From assembly GCA_012861695.1 (NCBI GenBank), contig JAAOOA010000451.1, positions 5,001 through 69,000 of the forward strand: 64,000 bases of DNA. The letters run 5' to 3'. The position numbers and the translations under genes were made by a program. Below, piece by piece: positions 50,574 through 62,575 of the stretch. The notes below the pieces were generated by a model, which worked only from the letters and a program-made list of their open reading frames with translations, was not told the DNA's origin and ran no database searches. Within the stretch, counting starts at the first letter, position 1. Every line of letters starts with the position of its first letter. The DNA is from Trematomus loennbergii (taxonomy: Eukaryota > Chordata > Actinopteri > Perciformes > Nototheniidae).

Positions 50574-51957
50574 CTGAATAAAGAAAACATGATGAGGGTA
50601 AAGATGAATTTATAATCAGATGTTTCTCAACATGTTTGTATAAATGTAAATATGTAAGTAGCAATAACTTGCAGAAATGATTTAAAGGATAATCATTGAT
50701 CAGCAGTGAGTAAGGGTAATCAATAAGCACCTGCTTCCTCCTGCTCCCTTTGGACACATATCATTTATTATTATGAATGTTTGTGTTGAATATATAAATA
50801 TCATTATGAATATTGATAAATACTTTATTCTAACAATACGGTATTCTGTTTTCACATTTGTTATTTTTAATCTGTTTGAAATAAAGATGTAAATAAAGAT
50901 GTAAATGAAAATAAATGAAACAAATGAAATGAATGAACAATAAAATGTGTCTCCTTCAGAAAGTAAACTTCATCATGTCAAACTAATATCACTTCAGATG
51001 ACCTTTATTCAGACGTTATCGTTTACTAAATTTAAAAAACATATATATACTTTTTACAAATAACAGCAGATATCTGTAACAGTTCCTTTAAGTACTTTAT
51101 TTAGTACGTAAACATTAAAATTAGGGCTGTGCAATTAATCGTATTTTAATCTCGATTTTGGCTTGCAACGATTATGAAAACAACGTAATCGAAATAAAAC
51201 GATTATTTAGCTGCGTTCCCTTTCTCAACGATGCTCTCAATGTGTCTTGCATCACACACCCTGCCCCCCCCCCTCAAAGCCCTCTCAGCAGGTCGTGTTG
51301 TGACTTGCAGTCTGTTTCATAAATCCATAGAAACACGTCACAAGGGAAGCTTTAGTTTCTTTATTCTCCGTCTCGAGCGTCAACTTCCACTAACTCGTCC
51401 AGCCGGAGCCTCTCAGCTACTTCCTGTTTCCAGATGAGGGGTTACCAAAATAAGAGCGCTGCGTGGAGCAGTATAATTAAACATTACAGGTTGAGAGTGA
51501 CATCAGTTATCATATTTATATATGTTTAGTAGGTTGTGGAAGTGCGCTCCAAAATATTTGTTGATCTTCTTTATTGGTATTTATTATTTTGATATTATTT
51601 ATTTAAATGTAGATATAAATGTACAATTTATTTTGTATTGGTTTTTCAGTTGAATTAAACTTAAAGTTCAGGGTAATCAACTGTTAAAAACATACTGTTC
51701 AGATTATTATTATTATTAAAGTTCAATAAATGGATGTTTTCAAAGTCAATGAATAATCGTATTTAATAATCCTGATATCAATTTTGACCAAAATAATCGT
51801 GATTATGATTTTTGCCATAATCGAGCCGCCCTAATTAAATTATGAATAAAACAACAATTACAAAAGTATGGATGTAATATATTAATGTAGAAGAATCAGG
51901 TTGAATAACTAATGAAATATGAGATCTCCAGCAGTAACAGAGAGTCAGTGAACTGAC
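50574..51957. other. intron between LRR exons B and A, duplicated with exon
   Basis: Bases 50,590-51,110 repeat almost exactly at 52,140-52,720, so exon and intron were duplicated together. The hAT-like element at 51,125 entered later. Confidence 0.8.
51125..51832. mobile_element. hAT-like non-autonomous element in NLR intron
   Basis: Ends agggctgtgcaattaatcg and ataatcgagccgccct are imperfect inverted repeats with aatcgtgatt-type subterminal repeats. Flanks ttaaaatt and aattaaat are similar. It is absent from the paralogous intron at 52,140 onward. Confidence 0.68.
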
Positions 51958-52134
51958 CTGAGAGTCTCCAGTCTGCAGTCTGGACTCTCCAGAAGATCTC
52001 TCAGCAGCTCCACTCCTGAATCCTGCAGAGCGTTGTTACCACTCAGGTCCAGATCTCTCAGATGGGAGGGGTTGGACTTCAGAGCTGAGATCAGAGCAGA
52101 ACAGCTGATCCCTGACAAACTGCAGCGCCTCAGT
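51958..52134 (-). CDS. NLR-like gene, LRR exon B
   Basis: 177 bases, 59 codons' worth, same borders and phase as exon A. Reads [20 protein letters not shown] and [20 protein letters not shown], with an extra asparagine codon (GNNAL). Open throughout. Confidence 0.9.
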
Positions 52135-52787
52135 CTGAATAAAGAAAACATGATGAGGGTAAAGATGAGTTTATAATCAGATGTTTCTCAACATGTTTGT
52201 ATAAATGTAAATATGTAAGTAGCAATAACTTGCAGAAATGATTTAAAGGATAATCATTGATCAGCAGTAAGTAAGGGTAATCAATAAGCATCTGCTTCCT
52301 CCTGCTCCCTTTGGACACATATCATTTATTATTATGAATATTTGTATTGAATATATAAATATCATTATGAATATTGATAAATACTTTATTCTAACAATAC
52401 GGTATTCTGTTTTTCACATTAGTTATTTTTTATTTGTTATTTTTTAATCTGTTTGAAATAAAGATGGAAATGAAAAGAAATGAAACATTGAAATGAATGA
52501 ACAATAAAATGTGTCTCCTTCAGAAAGTAAACTTCATCATGTCAAACTAATATCACTTCAGATGACCTTTATTCAGACGTTATCGTTTACTAAATATTAA
52601 AAACATATATTTACTTTTTATAAATAACATCTATTACAGTTCCTTTAAGAAACAGTCAATATTTATGTCTGCAGTTCTTCATTTAGTACGTACAGATGAA
52701 AATATGAATAAAAGGACATTCACTACTTTATGAATGTAAGTTATTAATGTACATAAATTAGGTTCAATTACAAACTGAACAAACACT

Positions 52788-53631
52788 GGGTGCACAATTA
52801 TAAGGCAAGTGAGTATTTCGACTAGATCGTAATTTTTATGCATATTTCCAAACTCCAAGCTTTATAAACTTGAATGCGTATTGCTTTAAGCATATCATGT
52901 TATGTGTATTAGTGTAATGACGGAGGGTATCAAGGTGTGCATCATTAATATCAGCTTCTTTTCCTCAGGTAAAATGAGCCAAAAGAGATTTAACTGACTC
53001 TGAAAAGTCAAACATTGTAAAAAGTCTTTCTGCGGGATGCAGCACTCTTGATATTGATAAGATATTGATAAGGTATTGATGAGATATTGATGAAATATTG
53101 GGGCGTGATCACAGGACCATCAAACGTCTTGTTGAAAATAGTCAACAGGGTCGCAAGAAATGTGTTGAGAAAAAGATGAAATGAAGTGCCAAAGATTTGA
53201 GAAGAATGAAACTGAAGTTACCAGGAAGCCATCATCCTCCAGTATCATATTCCAGAACTGTGAGCTACCTGGAGGGCCCAGAAGTCTCAGGTGTTCAGAG
53301 ACATGGCCAAGGTAAGAGAGGCTGAAACCCAACCTCCACTGAACAAGACACAGAAGTTCAAACTTCAAGACTGGGCCAAGAAATATCTGAAGACAGATCT
53401 GTCAAAGGTTTCATGGACTGATGAGATGAGGTGACTCTTGACGGAGCAGATGGATCAGTAACAGGCACAGAGCTCCACTTCCACTCAGACACCAGCAAGG
53501 TGGAGGTGGGCTACTGGTGTTGTTAAAGATGAGCTAGTTGGACCTTCTCAGGTTGAAGACTCAAAATCAACTCCTGAACCTACTGCCAGTTTTTGGAAGA
53601 CACTTTCTTCCATCAGTGGTTCAGGAACAAG
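52788..53631 (+). pseudogene. Tc1/mariner-type transposon relic, 5' part
   Basis: Starts gtgcacaattataaggcaag, a known type of Tc1/mariner terminus in fish by memory. Short readable pieces such as HSDTSKVEVGYW and FFHQWFRNK are mixed with stops. It breaks at about 53,631 where the LINE begins and resumes at 57,886. Confidence 0.6.
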
Positions 53632-54912
53632 ATAAGATGGACCTTTATTAATCGCCGTGGGGAAATTCAGTTGTACAAAGCAGCAACAGGGTGAGCGTGA
53701 ACAACAGGACAGCACAGATTCACACAGATTAATACATCACAAATCAAATCAAGAAAATAAATTAAAGTAATAATGATAATAATAATAAAAGACTATGAAA
53801 TAGGAGATGAGTAAAAATAAGAGTAAAATAACTGTCAGCATATATACATATTTGTTCATCTAAGTTATGAAGTACGAAATGAGTTAAAGTGAAAATGGAC
53901 ATCTGTACATATAGTGACACATCTGTCTACATCAGAGACTGTATATATAAAGGTCTACATATTTGGTCTACTACCTAATGTATTAACATGGGTTGTGGAA
54001 ACAGTGTACAGAGCTTCCTCCTCGTCCTCCCCTCTGCCACCTCCTCCAGATTGTCCAGTTGTACTCCCACTACAGAGCTAGCCTTCCTCACCAGCTTGTT
54101 CAGCCTGCCAGTGTCCCTAGTGTTTGTGTTTCCACCCCAGCACACCACGGCAAAGAAGAGCCCACTGGCCACCACAGACTGGTAGAACATCTGCAGCAGC
54201 CTCATGCTTGAAGGACCTGAGCCTCCTCAGGAAGAACAGCTGGCTCTGTCCCTTCCTGAAGAGAACATCAGTGTTGTCTGTCCAGTCCAGTTTATTGTTC
54301 AAGTGCACTCCCAGGAACTTTTAGCTGTTCACCACCTCCACATCCTCCCCCCTGATGGTGATGGGGGTCAGAGGCCTCTTCCTGCTCCTCCTGAAGTCCA
54401 CCACCAGCTCCTTAGTCTTGCTGGTGTTGAGCTGGAGGTGATTGTTGTCACACCAGCCTACGAAGTTCTCCACCAGGGCCCTGTACTCCTCCTCATTGTC
54501 ATGTGATGCAGCTGACAGTGGAGGAGTCGTCAGAGAACTTCTGTAGGTGGCATGAGCCGGAGTTGAAGTGGAAGTCGGAGGTGTAGAGGGTGAACAGAAT
54601 GGTGACAGCACAGTTCCTTGGGGGGCTCCGGTGTTGCTCAGCAGCACATCAGACACGCTGCCTGCAGTCTGACATACTGAGGTCTGCTGGTGAGGTAGTC
54701 TGTGATCCAGGCCACCATGCTGTGATCCACCTGCATCACTGACAGCTTCTCAGCCAGCAGCTGTGGCTGGATCGTGTTGAAGGCGCTGGAGAAGTCGAAG
54801 AACAGGATTCTTAGTGAGCTGTGCGGCTCCTCCAGCTGCGTGTGGGCTCTGTGGAGCATGTAGGTGATAGCATCCTCTACACCAATGTTTTCCTGGTAGG
54901 CAAACTGTAGAG
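53632..54912 (-). mobile_element. L2-like LINE, 3' part of reverse transcriptase and tail
   Basis: Minus strand. Reads FFDFSSAFNTIQPQLLAEKL, NTGAPQGTVLSPF, NHLQLNTSKTKELVVDFRRS and FYQSVVASGLFFAVVCWGG, typical of CR1/L2-clade LINE reverse transcriptases in fish (Maui/L2 type). Several frameshifts. The 3' end at about 53,632 is an AT-rich tail. Confidence 0.82.
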
Positions 54913-57107
54913 CAGGGGTGGGGAACCTTTTTCCTCTCAAGGGCCATTTACATTTACCATACAAATTATTGACCTCTGCTTAAAAATACTCAAATCACAG
55001 CCCATTCATTTCTTCTTTCTGTCATGCTGTGCGAAGAAAAAGAAACCTCTGAATCCAGATATCTTCCATGACTCGCGCACGGTGTGGCATGCATGCACGT
55101 GCACGGTGTGGCATGCATGCACGTGCACGGTGTGGCATGACCACCACAACAGAAAGATATGGACACAAGATGTGTGCAAATGTATTTAATTTTCCTATCC
55201 ATGTGGACATGATTTAAGTGGGGGGTCCTCACCTCCTCTAGGGGGGTCCGGGGCATGCTCCACCGGGAAGATTTCTTTTTAACCTGTTAAGCACCAAGCC
55301 TGTTTTTCATGTTTCAGGCTCGAAAATGACATGCCCAAAACAAATGACTACAATCTAACTTCTAAAAGGGTTATATGAATAATTTATTTTATCAAAGCAA
55401 GGTTACATCTGTGAGTTGGATGTAGAAGTGTCAGAATCAATATAAATGTTTTTTATTTTAAAGAAGATTCAGATTCTACATAGTAAAAAAACTGTAAATT
55501 ATAGTGTCCGTCCAAAATAATTTTTACAGATAGTGAAAACTACCCTTGGATGATGAGTTAGTAGACTAAAAGCTTTAGGAATCCAAAGTACAACATATAA
55601 TAAGTACCCTGTATCAAGATTGATGCAAAACAAGTGACATTTGACCTTTTTAGAGAGGTTTAGCCAACCACCCCAGGTTTTTTTTCCATATCTCTGGCCC
55701 CCTTTGCTCGATTTTGATGGTTGACACCTCTTTCTGACCGTTAGAGCCAATAGAATCGAAGGGGAGGCTCCCACACATATACACTGTGAAGAGAAAAGGT
55801 GGGGCTGCGCGCATGTAAATGTGAAGCAGAGTGAAGCTATTTCTAGCTCTGGCATTTGGAACGAAAAAGCAGTTTTATTGCTTATGGCTTATCAGAAATA
55901 ATTTCAAAGAAGCACAGATACATTGGATTAACCTATGGATTAACTGCAGCATCGTTTTTTTTATCGTTTTAATGCCATTGAAGACCAGTTTTGACCAAGG
56001 TAAGCCATGTAGCGTTTCTAGCACTTAGGCTCACATGTTATGATGTACGCTTTCGTTTATAGCGTCGCAAATGTTTATCACTGAGTGTTGAGGTAGGCAC
56101 CATTAGATTCAGTGTCTCCAGGACACCAAAAACGAGTGGTTGGCTGTGCATCTAGATAAGTAATAAGGGAGTTATTGTGAGTTTAAGTGCCGTTTTAGGT
56201 TCCTTTTTTTTCCGCTCGTGGCTAATTCAGAGGCTGAGTGTTAGCATTGTGGGTTTTTTTTGGAGAAAAAAAAATTAAAAAGATCAGTTAGCTGAGTTCT
56301 TCCCGTTACAATGGATATAAAACATTCATAGTTTTATTAAATATTAAGATTCCTTAGACGTTGTTTCCTGCAAATGACGCGTTTTATCCGCCCGGTACCG
56401 GGCGGATGGTGCGTAACAGGTTAAATGTTGAAGTTAAAGCATCAATCTGGTGCACTTTGAGAGCAACATCAGGAGATCTATGGATACATCTCTCAACACC
56501 TATAACATATGAAACAGAACTGGAAGCAGATTTCTTTATGGATATTTTACAAATCACTCCCTTTCAAACTGTATTCTTGTTTTAATTAATCACATTTTTT
56601 TCTACTGTCATATAGTATTTATACCTGTTTTATTCTCTTATTTTTGTATAACTATAATGATCATATAAAGATGTGCCTTTACCCTCACTGGTTGTAGAAA
56701 AAGCTTCTTATGTCCGTTAGCATAGCTAGCTAACCAGATGCTAATGACAGCAAAGTGATTGACTGTATGATCATGTGACAGATGAGCAGATCTCCACTGG
56801 CTTTCAACTAAAGACACAGCCACGCAGAAACTGTGGCATGCGTAAGGAGTGGCGTTCTGGTGCTCTCGGCAGACCTGCACCCCTGTCAGACGAGACATAT
56901 ACCCACGTGATGACACGTTAGGCTCGTGTTGTGTTCAAGGACCCTGACCTAACCCAGGAAAAACAGGCACTCGCTTGTTTAATTATTTTGCGGTCTAGAT
57001 TTCTTTAATTTTTTTCTTTTTGCGTGTGTTTATAAATTACCTCGAGGCCGTACCAAATGGTCTCGCGGGCCGTATACGGCCCGGGGGCCGGAGGTTCCCC
57101 ACCCCTG
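54913..57107. mobile_element. hAT element inserted in the LINE
   Basis: Ends caggggtggggaacc and ggttccccacccctg are perfect inverted repeats. The 8-bp target duplication ctgtagag (54,905-54,912 and 57,108-57,115) is perfect. 2.2 kb including the nested element; no transposase recognised. Confidence 0.92.
55283..56420. mobile_element. piggyBac-like non-autonomous element nested in the hAT
   Basis: TTAA on both sides (55,279-55,282 and 56,421-56,424) and 13-base ends cctgttaagcacc / ggtgcgtaacagg with one mismatch. TTAA duplication and CCT-type ends fit piggyBac. A related segment occurs at 62,571-63,715. The interior has no recognisable transposase. Confidence 0.78.
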
Positions 57108-57475
57108 CTGTAGAGGGTCCATGGAGTCACACCACGAGGGGTTTTGAGGTGCTGCAGAATCAGTCTCTCAAAGATCTTCATGACGTGTGAAGTCAGAGCA
57201 ACAGGCCTGTAGCCTCCTGGAGTGCTGGGCGTGTCTTTTGGGCACCGGGACAATGCAGGAGGTCTTCCAGATGTCCGGCACCTTCATCAGCTTCAAGAGA
57301 GACTGAAGAGGTGCTGAAAAACTCCTGATAATTGACCGGCACACGCCAAGTCTGCATCTTTCAGGAAGACCATGATTTTATGAAGAACAACGCTCCGTCA
57401 CAGACATCAAAGTACTCCTCTGTGTGGTTCACCAGTAAAGCCTTAAAGATGAAACAATAATGACATGGCCGTCTT
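57108..57475 (-). mobile_element. L2-like LINE, upstream part, 5'-truncated
   Basis: Continuation of the LINE beyond the hAT: TPSTPGGYRPVALTSHVMKI and FERLILQHLK, the first reverse-transcriptase motifs, with frame changes. Ends at about 57,475 against a minisatellite. Confidence 0.8.
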
Positions 57476-57477
57476 CC

Positions 57478-57885
57478 TCACCTTAACCCTTCCTCACCTG
57501 TCCTAAACCCTTCCTCACCTGACCTAAACCCTTCCTCACCTGACCTTAACCCTTCCTCACCTTAACCCCTCCTCACCTGACCTAAACCCTTCCTCACCTG
57601 ACCTTAACCCCTCCTCACCTGTCCTAAACCCTTCCTCACCTGACCTAAACCCTTCCTCACCTGACCTTAACCCTTCCTCACCTGACCTAAACCCTTCCTC
57701 ACCTGACCTTAACCCTTCCTCACCTTAACCCCTCCTCACCTGACCTAAACCTTCCTCACCTGACCTTAACCCTTCCTCACCTGTCCTAAACCCTTCCTCA
57801 CCTGTCCTAAACCCTTCCTCACCTGACCTAAACCCTTCCTCACCTGTCCTAAACCCTTCCTCACCTGTCCTAAACCCTATAGAGA
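57478..57885. repeat. 20-bp minisatellite
   Basis: About 20 units of cctaaacccttcctcacctg / ccttaacccttcctcacctg between the LINE and the transposon relic. Confidence 0.95.
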
Positions 57886-58375
57886 ACTTGTGGGCCCTTC
57901 TTAAACGGGATTTACGGTGAAGGGAGACAGTTCACCTCTCTGAACAGAGTCTGGGAGGCTGTGGTTGATCGTCAACAGATCAAGAAACTGACAGACTCCA
58001 TGAATGGAAGACTTGTGAATGTTATTGAAGAAGCGTGGCTATATTAGCATCTGGTCATGTTTTGAAATGTCAGAAATTTTATTTTATTTACATTTTGAGT
58101 TGTTTGTTTACTATTCTCCCTTTAACAGATGAAAGTGAGATGGGAACATTTGAGTTGTTCCTTTAGTTGCATATTCATTCTGCAAACTAATAGTTACCCA
58201 ATAATTGTGCACACATAGATTTTCTCCTAAGAGAAAAAAAAACCCTCATTTTTACTTTCTTAAATATTCAGGTTTGAGGTTCATTAACATTTTGGATTGA
58301 CCGAGAGTACTGTAGTTCTTCAATAATAAAATGAATCCTCAAAAATACAGCTCCCCTAATAATTGTGCATGTTGT
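57886..58375 (+). pseudogene. Tc1/mariner-type transposon relic, 3' part
   Basis: Reads [15 protein letters not shown], a stop, then FTSLNRVWEAVVDRQQIKKL, the region around the last acidic residue of DDE/D transposases. It ends with aataattgtgcatgttgtgc, complementary in part to the 52,788 end. Confidence 0.7.
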
Positions 58376-58940
58376 GCACCGTAAAAGTGTTGAGCCAGTC
58401 ACGTTTCATGTTGTTGTTTGGTCATTCTTGTATTGTCTTTCACTTCCTGTTTTGTTTTGACACTCTCTTGTTACGTCTCATTCCAGGTTCCTTGACTCCC
58501 TACTCTAGTGTGTTTCTCCCGCGCTCATTAGCCCCAGCCCCTGATTGTTTTCACCTGTGCCCAGTTATCTCCTGTTTACATTCCCCAGTTTCCCTTTGTT
58601 TGTTGTCAGTTCGTCTTGTCCTGTCCTCATGCCAGAACTCTGCTCATCAGCGTGTGCTTGTTTGGTTACATGCTATATTCATGCTCCTGTAAACTTATTG
58701 TAAGTTTATTCCTCACGTTGTGAGTGATTTTTTGTTATGCTATAGTGAAGCCTATTTTTTGTCGCCTCGTTAAGAGTGCCGTTATCCTTTTGTATTTCCT
58801 ATTTTTGCAAATAAAGTATATTACTTATACTTTATCTCTGGCTCCCGGGTCGTGCATTTGAGTCCTTTTTCCCTTGTGTATCCAAGTTTGTAACAGAGCA
58901 CACAGTGTATGAGATCTGCAGCAGTAACAGAGAGTCAGTG
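58376..58940. other. dispersed-repeat-like sequence in NLR intron
   Basis: Thymine-rich sequence ending ctcccgggtcgtgcatttga + gtcc, similar in style to common fish repeats; ends not defined. Confidence 0.35.
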
Positions 58941-58947
58941 AACTGAC

Positions 58948-59120
58948 CTGAGGGTCTCCAGTCTGCAGGCTGGACTCTCCAGAAGATCTCTCAGCAGCTT
59001 CACTTCTGAATCCTGCAGCTTGTTCTCACTCAGGTCCAGATCTCTCACACTGGAGGGTCAGACTTCAGAGCTGAGGCCAGAGCAGAACAGCTGATCTTTG
59101 ACAAACTGGATCTCTCCAGT
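58948..59120 (-). CDS. NLR-like gene, LRR exon C (one base missing)
   Basis: 173 bases where 174 is expected. Readable parts [20 protein letters not shown] and [14 protein letters not shown]; the frame breaks at ggg 59,055-59,057, where exons A and B have gggg. Same borders and phase as the other LRR exons. Confidence 0.82.
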
Positions 59121-59370
59121 CTGAATGAAGAAAACATGATAATAAAAATCCAATTAAAATCAGATGTGTTGTCAGAGCAAGTAAAGAAGCAGTGGTTACA
59201 ATAAGAAAAACGCAAAGAGTCAATCCAATAGAAATATATCGATGCATTTATTTTAAATGTGAAGCAGTCAGTTTATCATTTTAGCAGCTCTGTTGAGCAT
59301 TTTGAAAATGTATTTGCAAGCCTCTGTGCAAGGCTTTGTCTTTCTATCTTTATAGCCAGAGGTGTAAAGT

Positions 59371-59875
59371 AACTAAGTGCATTTCCACTGCACGGCCTCG
59401 CACGGCTAAGTACGGTATAGTTAGGCCTTGGTAGGCCAGGATCACTTTATGCTGCGTTTCCATTACAGTTTAGTAACTATAGTAACGCAGTGTAGGCGGA
59501 GCCGTGACGTCATCTTCAATGCGAAACACAAAAACAACATCAGCCGTTAGCTGTTAGCACTCAGAGCTCACAGCTCCTCATATCTGTTCAGAAACTAGAC
59601 AGAAGTTAAACAAGTACAAACCACAGACTGTCTGTGTCATGGCGAATACAGTCGCTGGTTTATTTATGTCTGTAGGCCGTTGTTGTGAGTGTGGACGGTC
59701 GGAGCATATACTGCGTTAGCTTAGCCGATCTCCATTCAGAAAACACACATTTTAAAAGGTTTTCACCTGCCGTCTGTCTAGCCGGAACTACGCCTAGTGG
59801 AAATGCAACAAAAAACGGGCCAGGTTTGGCACGGCACGCTTAAACCGTGCTACGCGCTGCAGTGGAAATGCGCCA
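59371..59875. mobile_element. MITE inserted in the AAGTA element, possibly PIF/Harbinger-like
   Basis: Inverted ends tgcatttccactgca and tgcagtggaaatgcgcca; TAA stands on both sides, as in 3-bp PIF/Harbinger duplications. No open frame. Confidence 0.55.
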
Positions 59876-60354
59876 TAAGTATATTTACTCAAGTACTGAA
59901 CTTAAGTACAATTTAGAGGTACTTTTACTTTACTTGAGTATTTCCATGTTCTGCTACTTCATACTTCTCCTCCACTACAGTTCAGAGGTACATGGTGTAC
60001 TTTTCCTCCACTACATGTATTTAATACCTTTAGTTACTTCACAGATGTGGATGAATGATGTGAAATATAATCAAGTGTTAAATCAGACTTTAGTTCCACC
60101 TGGAGTAAATCCACAAGCTGCCCTGCAGTATACAAAGTCATTCAAACTAGCTGCACCTTTACCAGCTTTGAGAACACTTTCATGATCAATCATTATAAAA
60201 CATATCATATATTTATTCTGAAATGGACCAATCTGCACAATGACTACTTTTACTGTCGCTACTTTCACTATATTTTGATGATAATACTTTTATACTTTCA
60301 CTTGAGGAACATTTTGAATGCAGGACTTTCACTGAAACAGAGTATTCCTACACT

Positions 60355-61095
60355 CTGGTACTTCTACTTTTACTCAAGTATAAGATCAGAGTACTTCTAC
60401 TTTTACACAAGTACAATATCTGAGTACTTCTACTTTTACTCAAGTACAATATCTGAGTGCTTCTACTTTTACTCAAGTACAAGATCTGAGTACTTCTACT
60501 CTTACTCAAGTACAAGATCTGAGTACTTCTACTTTTACTCAAGTACAAGATCTGAGTACTTCTACTTTTACTCAAGTACAAGATCTGAGTACTTCTACTT
60601 TTACTCAAGTACAAGATCTGAGTACTTCTACTTTTACTCAAGTACAATATCTGAGTGCTTCTACTTTTAATTAAGTACAAGATCTGAGTACTTCTACTTT
60701 TACTCAAGTACAAGATCTGAGTACTTCTACTTTTACTCAAGTACAAGATCTGAGTGCTTCTACTTTTACTCAAGTACAAGATCTGAGTGCTTCTACTTTT
60801 ACTCAAGTACAAGATCTGAGTACTTCTACTTTACTCAAGTACAAGATCTGAGTACTTCTACTTTTACTAAGTACAATACCTGAGTACTTCTACTTTTACT
60901 GAAGTACAAGATCTGAGTACTTCTACTTTTACTCAAGTACAAGATCTGAGTACTTCTACTTTTACTCAAGTACAAGATCTGAGTACTTCTACTTTTACTC
61001 AAGAACAAGATCTGAGTACTTCTACTTTTACTCAAGAACAAGATCTGAGTACTTCTACTTTTACTCAAGTACAAGATCTGAGTACTTCTAATTTT
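60355..61095. repeat. 33-bp minisatellite
   Basis: About 22 units of gtacttctacttttactcaa + gtacaagatctga, with single-base variants. Confidence 0.95.
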
Positions 61096-61621
61096 ACTTA
61101 GAAGTACTCCTTCCACCTCTGTTTATAGCCTTAGCACAGGATCTAAAACACAGGACTATTGACATGTAAAAAATCAATTGGAAAATGAAGGATAAAGCTA
61201 ACGTTAGGAGTTAGTGACAATGTACGCTAGTTAGCCAGCTAAAGGATTAATAAAATAATATTAAGAAAGATAACTTCCCTAACAATCCCTGCACATCAGG
61301 CTCTCTGACAGTGAGCTCTGCTCTGAGTATCTGAGCGTCCCGTTCTAACAGCACTCCGAGTTCACCAGCAGTTAGACGACCGTCATCCCGGAGCAGCGGA
61401 GTTTAGCCGACAGAGCCGACAGGAAGAGTGGAGCACACAGCTCAGGCACCATTACAAAATAACACCCTTCGCGTCATGATGGCAGAGAACAGCTCTCAGA
61501 TTACTTGGGGGCCCGGACCCAGATTCTTTATGGATTCAAGTTATTAAAGTACATACATTAGGTTCAATTACAAACTGAACATATGAGATCTCCAGCAGTA
61601 ACAGAGAGTCGGTGAACTGAC

Positions 61622-61797
61622 CTGAGAGTCTCCAGTCTGCAGTCTGGACTCTCCACAAGATTTCTCAGCAGCTTCACTCCTGAATCCTTCAGATTGTAGT
61701 TGAGACTCAGGTCCAGAACTCTCAGATGGGAGGGTTCGACTTCAGAGCTGAGATCACAGCAGAACAGCTGATCTCTGACAAGCTGCAGCTCTCCAGT
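61622..61797 (-). CDS. NLR-like gene, LRR exon D (one base missing)
   Basis: 176 bases where 177 is expected. Readable parts [20 protein letters not shown] and [20 protein letters not shown]; the frame breaks at ggg 61,732-61,734, the same site as in exons C and E. Confidence 0.82.
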
Positions 61798-62029
61798 CTG
61801 AATAAAGAAAACATGATGTGGATCAAAAATGAATTTATAATCAGATGTTTCTCAACATTGAAATGAATGAGAACTAAAAAATCTGTCTCCTTCAGAAAGT
61901 AAATTTCATCATGTAAAACTAATATGACTTCAGATGACCTTTATTCAGACGTTATCGTTTACTAAATATTAAAAACACAGATTTACTTTTTACAAATAAA
62001 AGCTATAAAAGGTTTTGTGTTTCTGCCGT

Positions 62030-62575
62030 CTCCGTTGCTCAGCCGATTATGTTTGGCTGCTGTTTAGCTCCTAGCCTCTGCCGTCCTGCCATTAGCAAAA
62101 CGAGCTCACCGTCGTGCTCTGCTATCCGACTGGGCTCCTCTCTGCCATCTCAACTGGGCTGTTTGCCATCACCGCTGCTGAGGTTCGAGGTCCGGTTTCT
62201 ACCAGGCTAATGGTGCTAGCTGCTGGAAGGCTCGCTGTTCTTCCCACATGCCCCACCCCAGAACCTGCGGTCTTCAGACTCTGGTTCCCCGCACCAACCT
62301 GCGAACCTTCGGGGATAGAGCCTTCAGGATGTCAGCCCCCACTCTCTGGAACGCTCTCCCTGCGGAGATCCACAACATCCCCTCGCTTGGCGCCTTCATA
62401 AGGCCCTCAAGTCCCATCTGTCTGCCAAGGCCTTTGGCCCCTAATCTATTTGTTGTTTTGTCTTTTGTTTTTTGTTATGTTTGTTTCTACTCCTGTTCTT
62501 CCTTGTAAAGCGACCTTGAGTCTCATGAAAAGCGCTATATAAATCCAAGTTATTATTATTATTATAATAAGTATA
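62030..62575 (+). mobile_element. LINE 3' end
   Basis: Reads TFGDRAFRMSAPTLWNALPA then EIHNIPSLGAF, a motif at the C-terminus of many fish LINE ORF2 proteins. It ends in gcgctatataaatccaagtt and an (ATT)n tail at 62,551-62,568. It sits in the piggyBac-like segment that resumes at 62,571. Confidence 0.65.

Larger units (their letters stand above)
59345..61122. mobile_element. AAGTA-rich fish element, copy 2
   Basis: Starts cagaggtgtaaagtaacta, holds a MITE at about 59,370-59,875, then a unique part (59,877-60,350) that is the inverse of 13,600-14,040, then the 33-bp array, ending tacttagaagtactcc. Confidence 0.65.

Noticed and set aside
53120..53368. 82-codon minus-strand frame
   Set aside because: Antisense to the Tc1/mariner transposase relic.
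57478..57885. Telomere-like CCTAAACCC / CCTTAACCC words
   Set aside because: The unit is 20 bp with ttcctcacctg between the words, so it is a minisatellite and not TTAGGG-type telomeric repeat.
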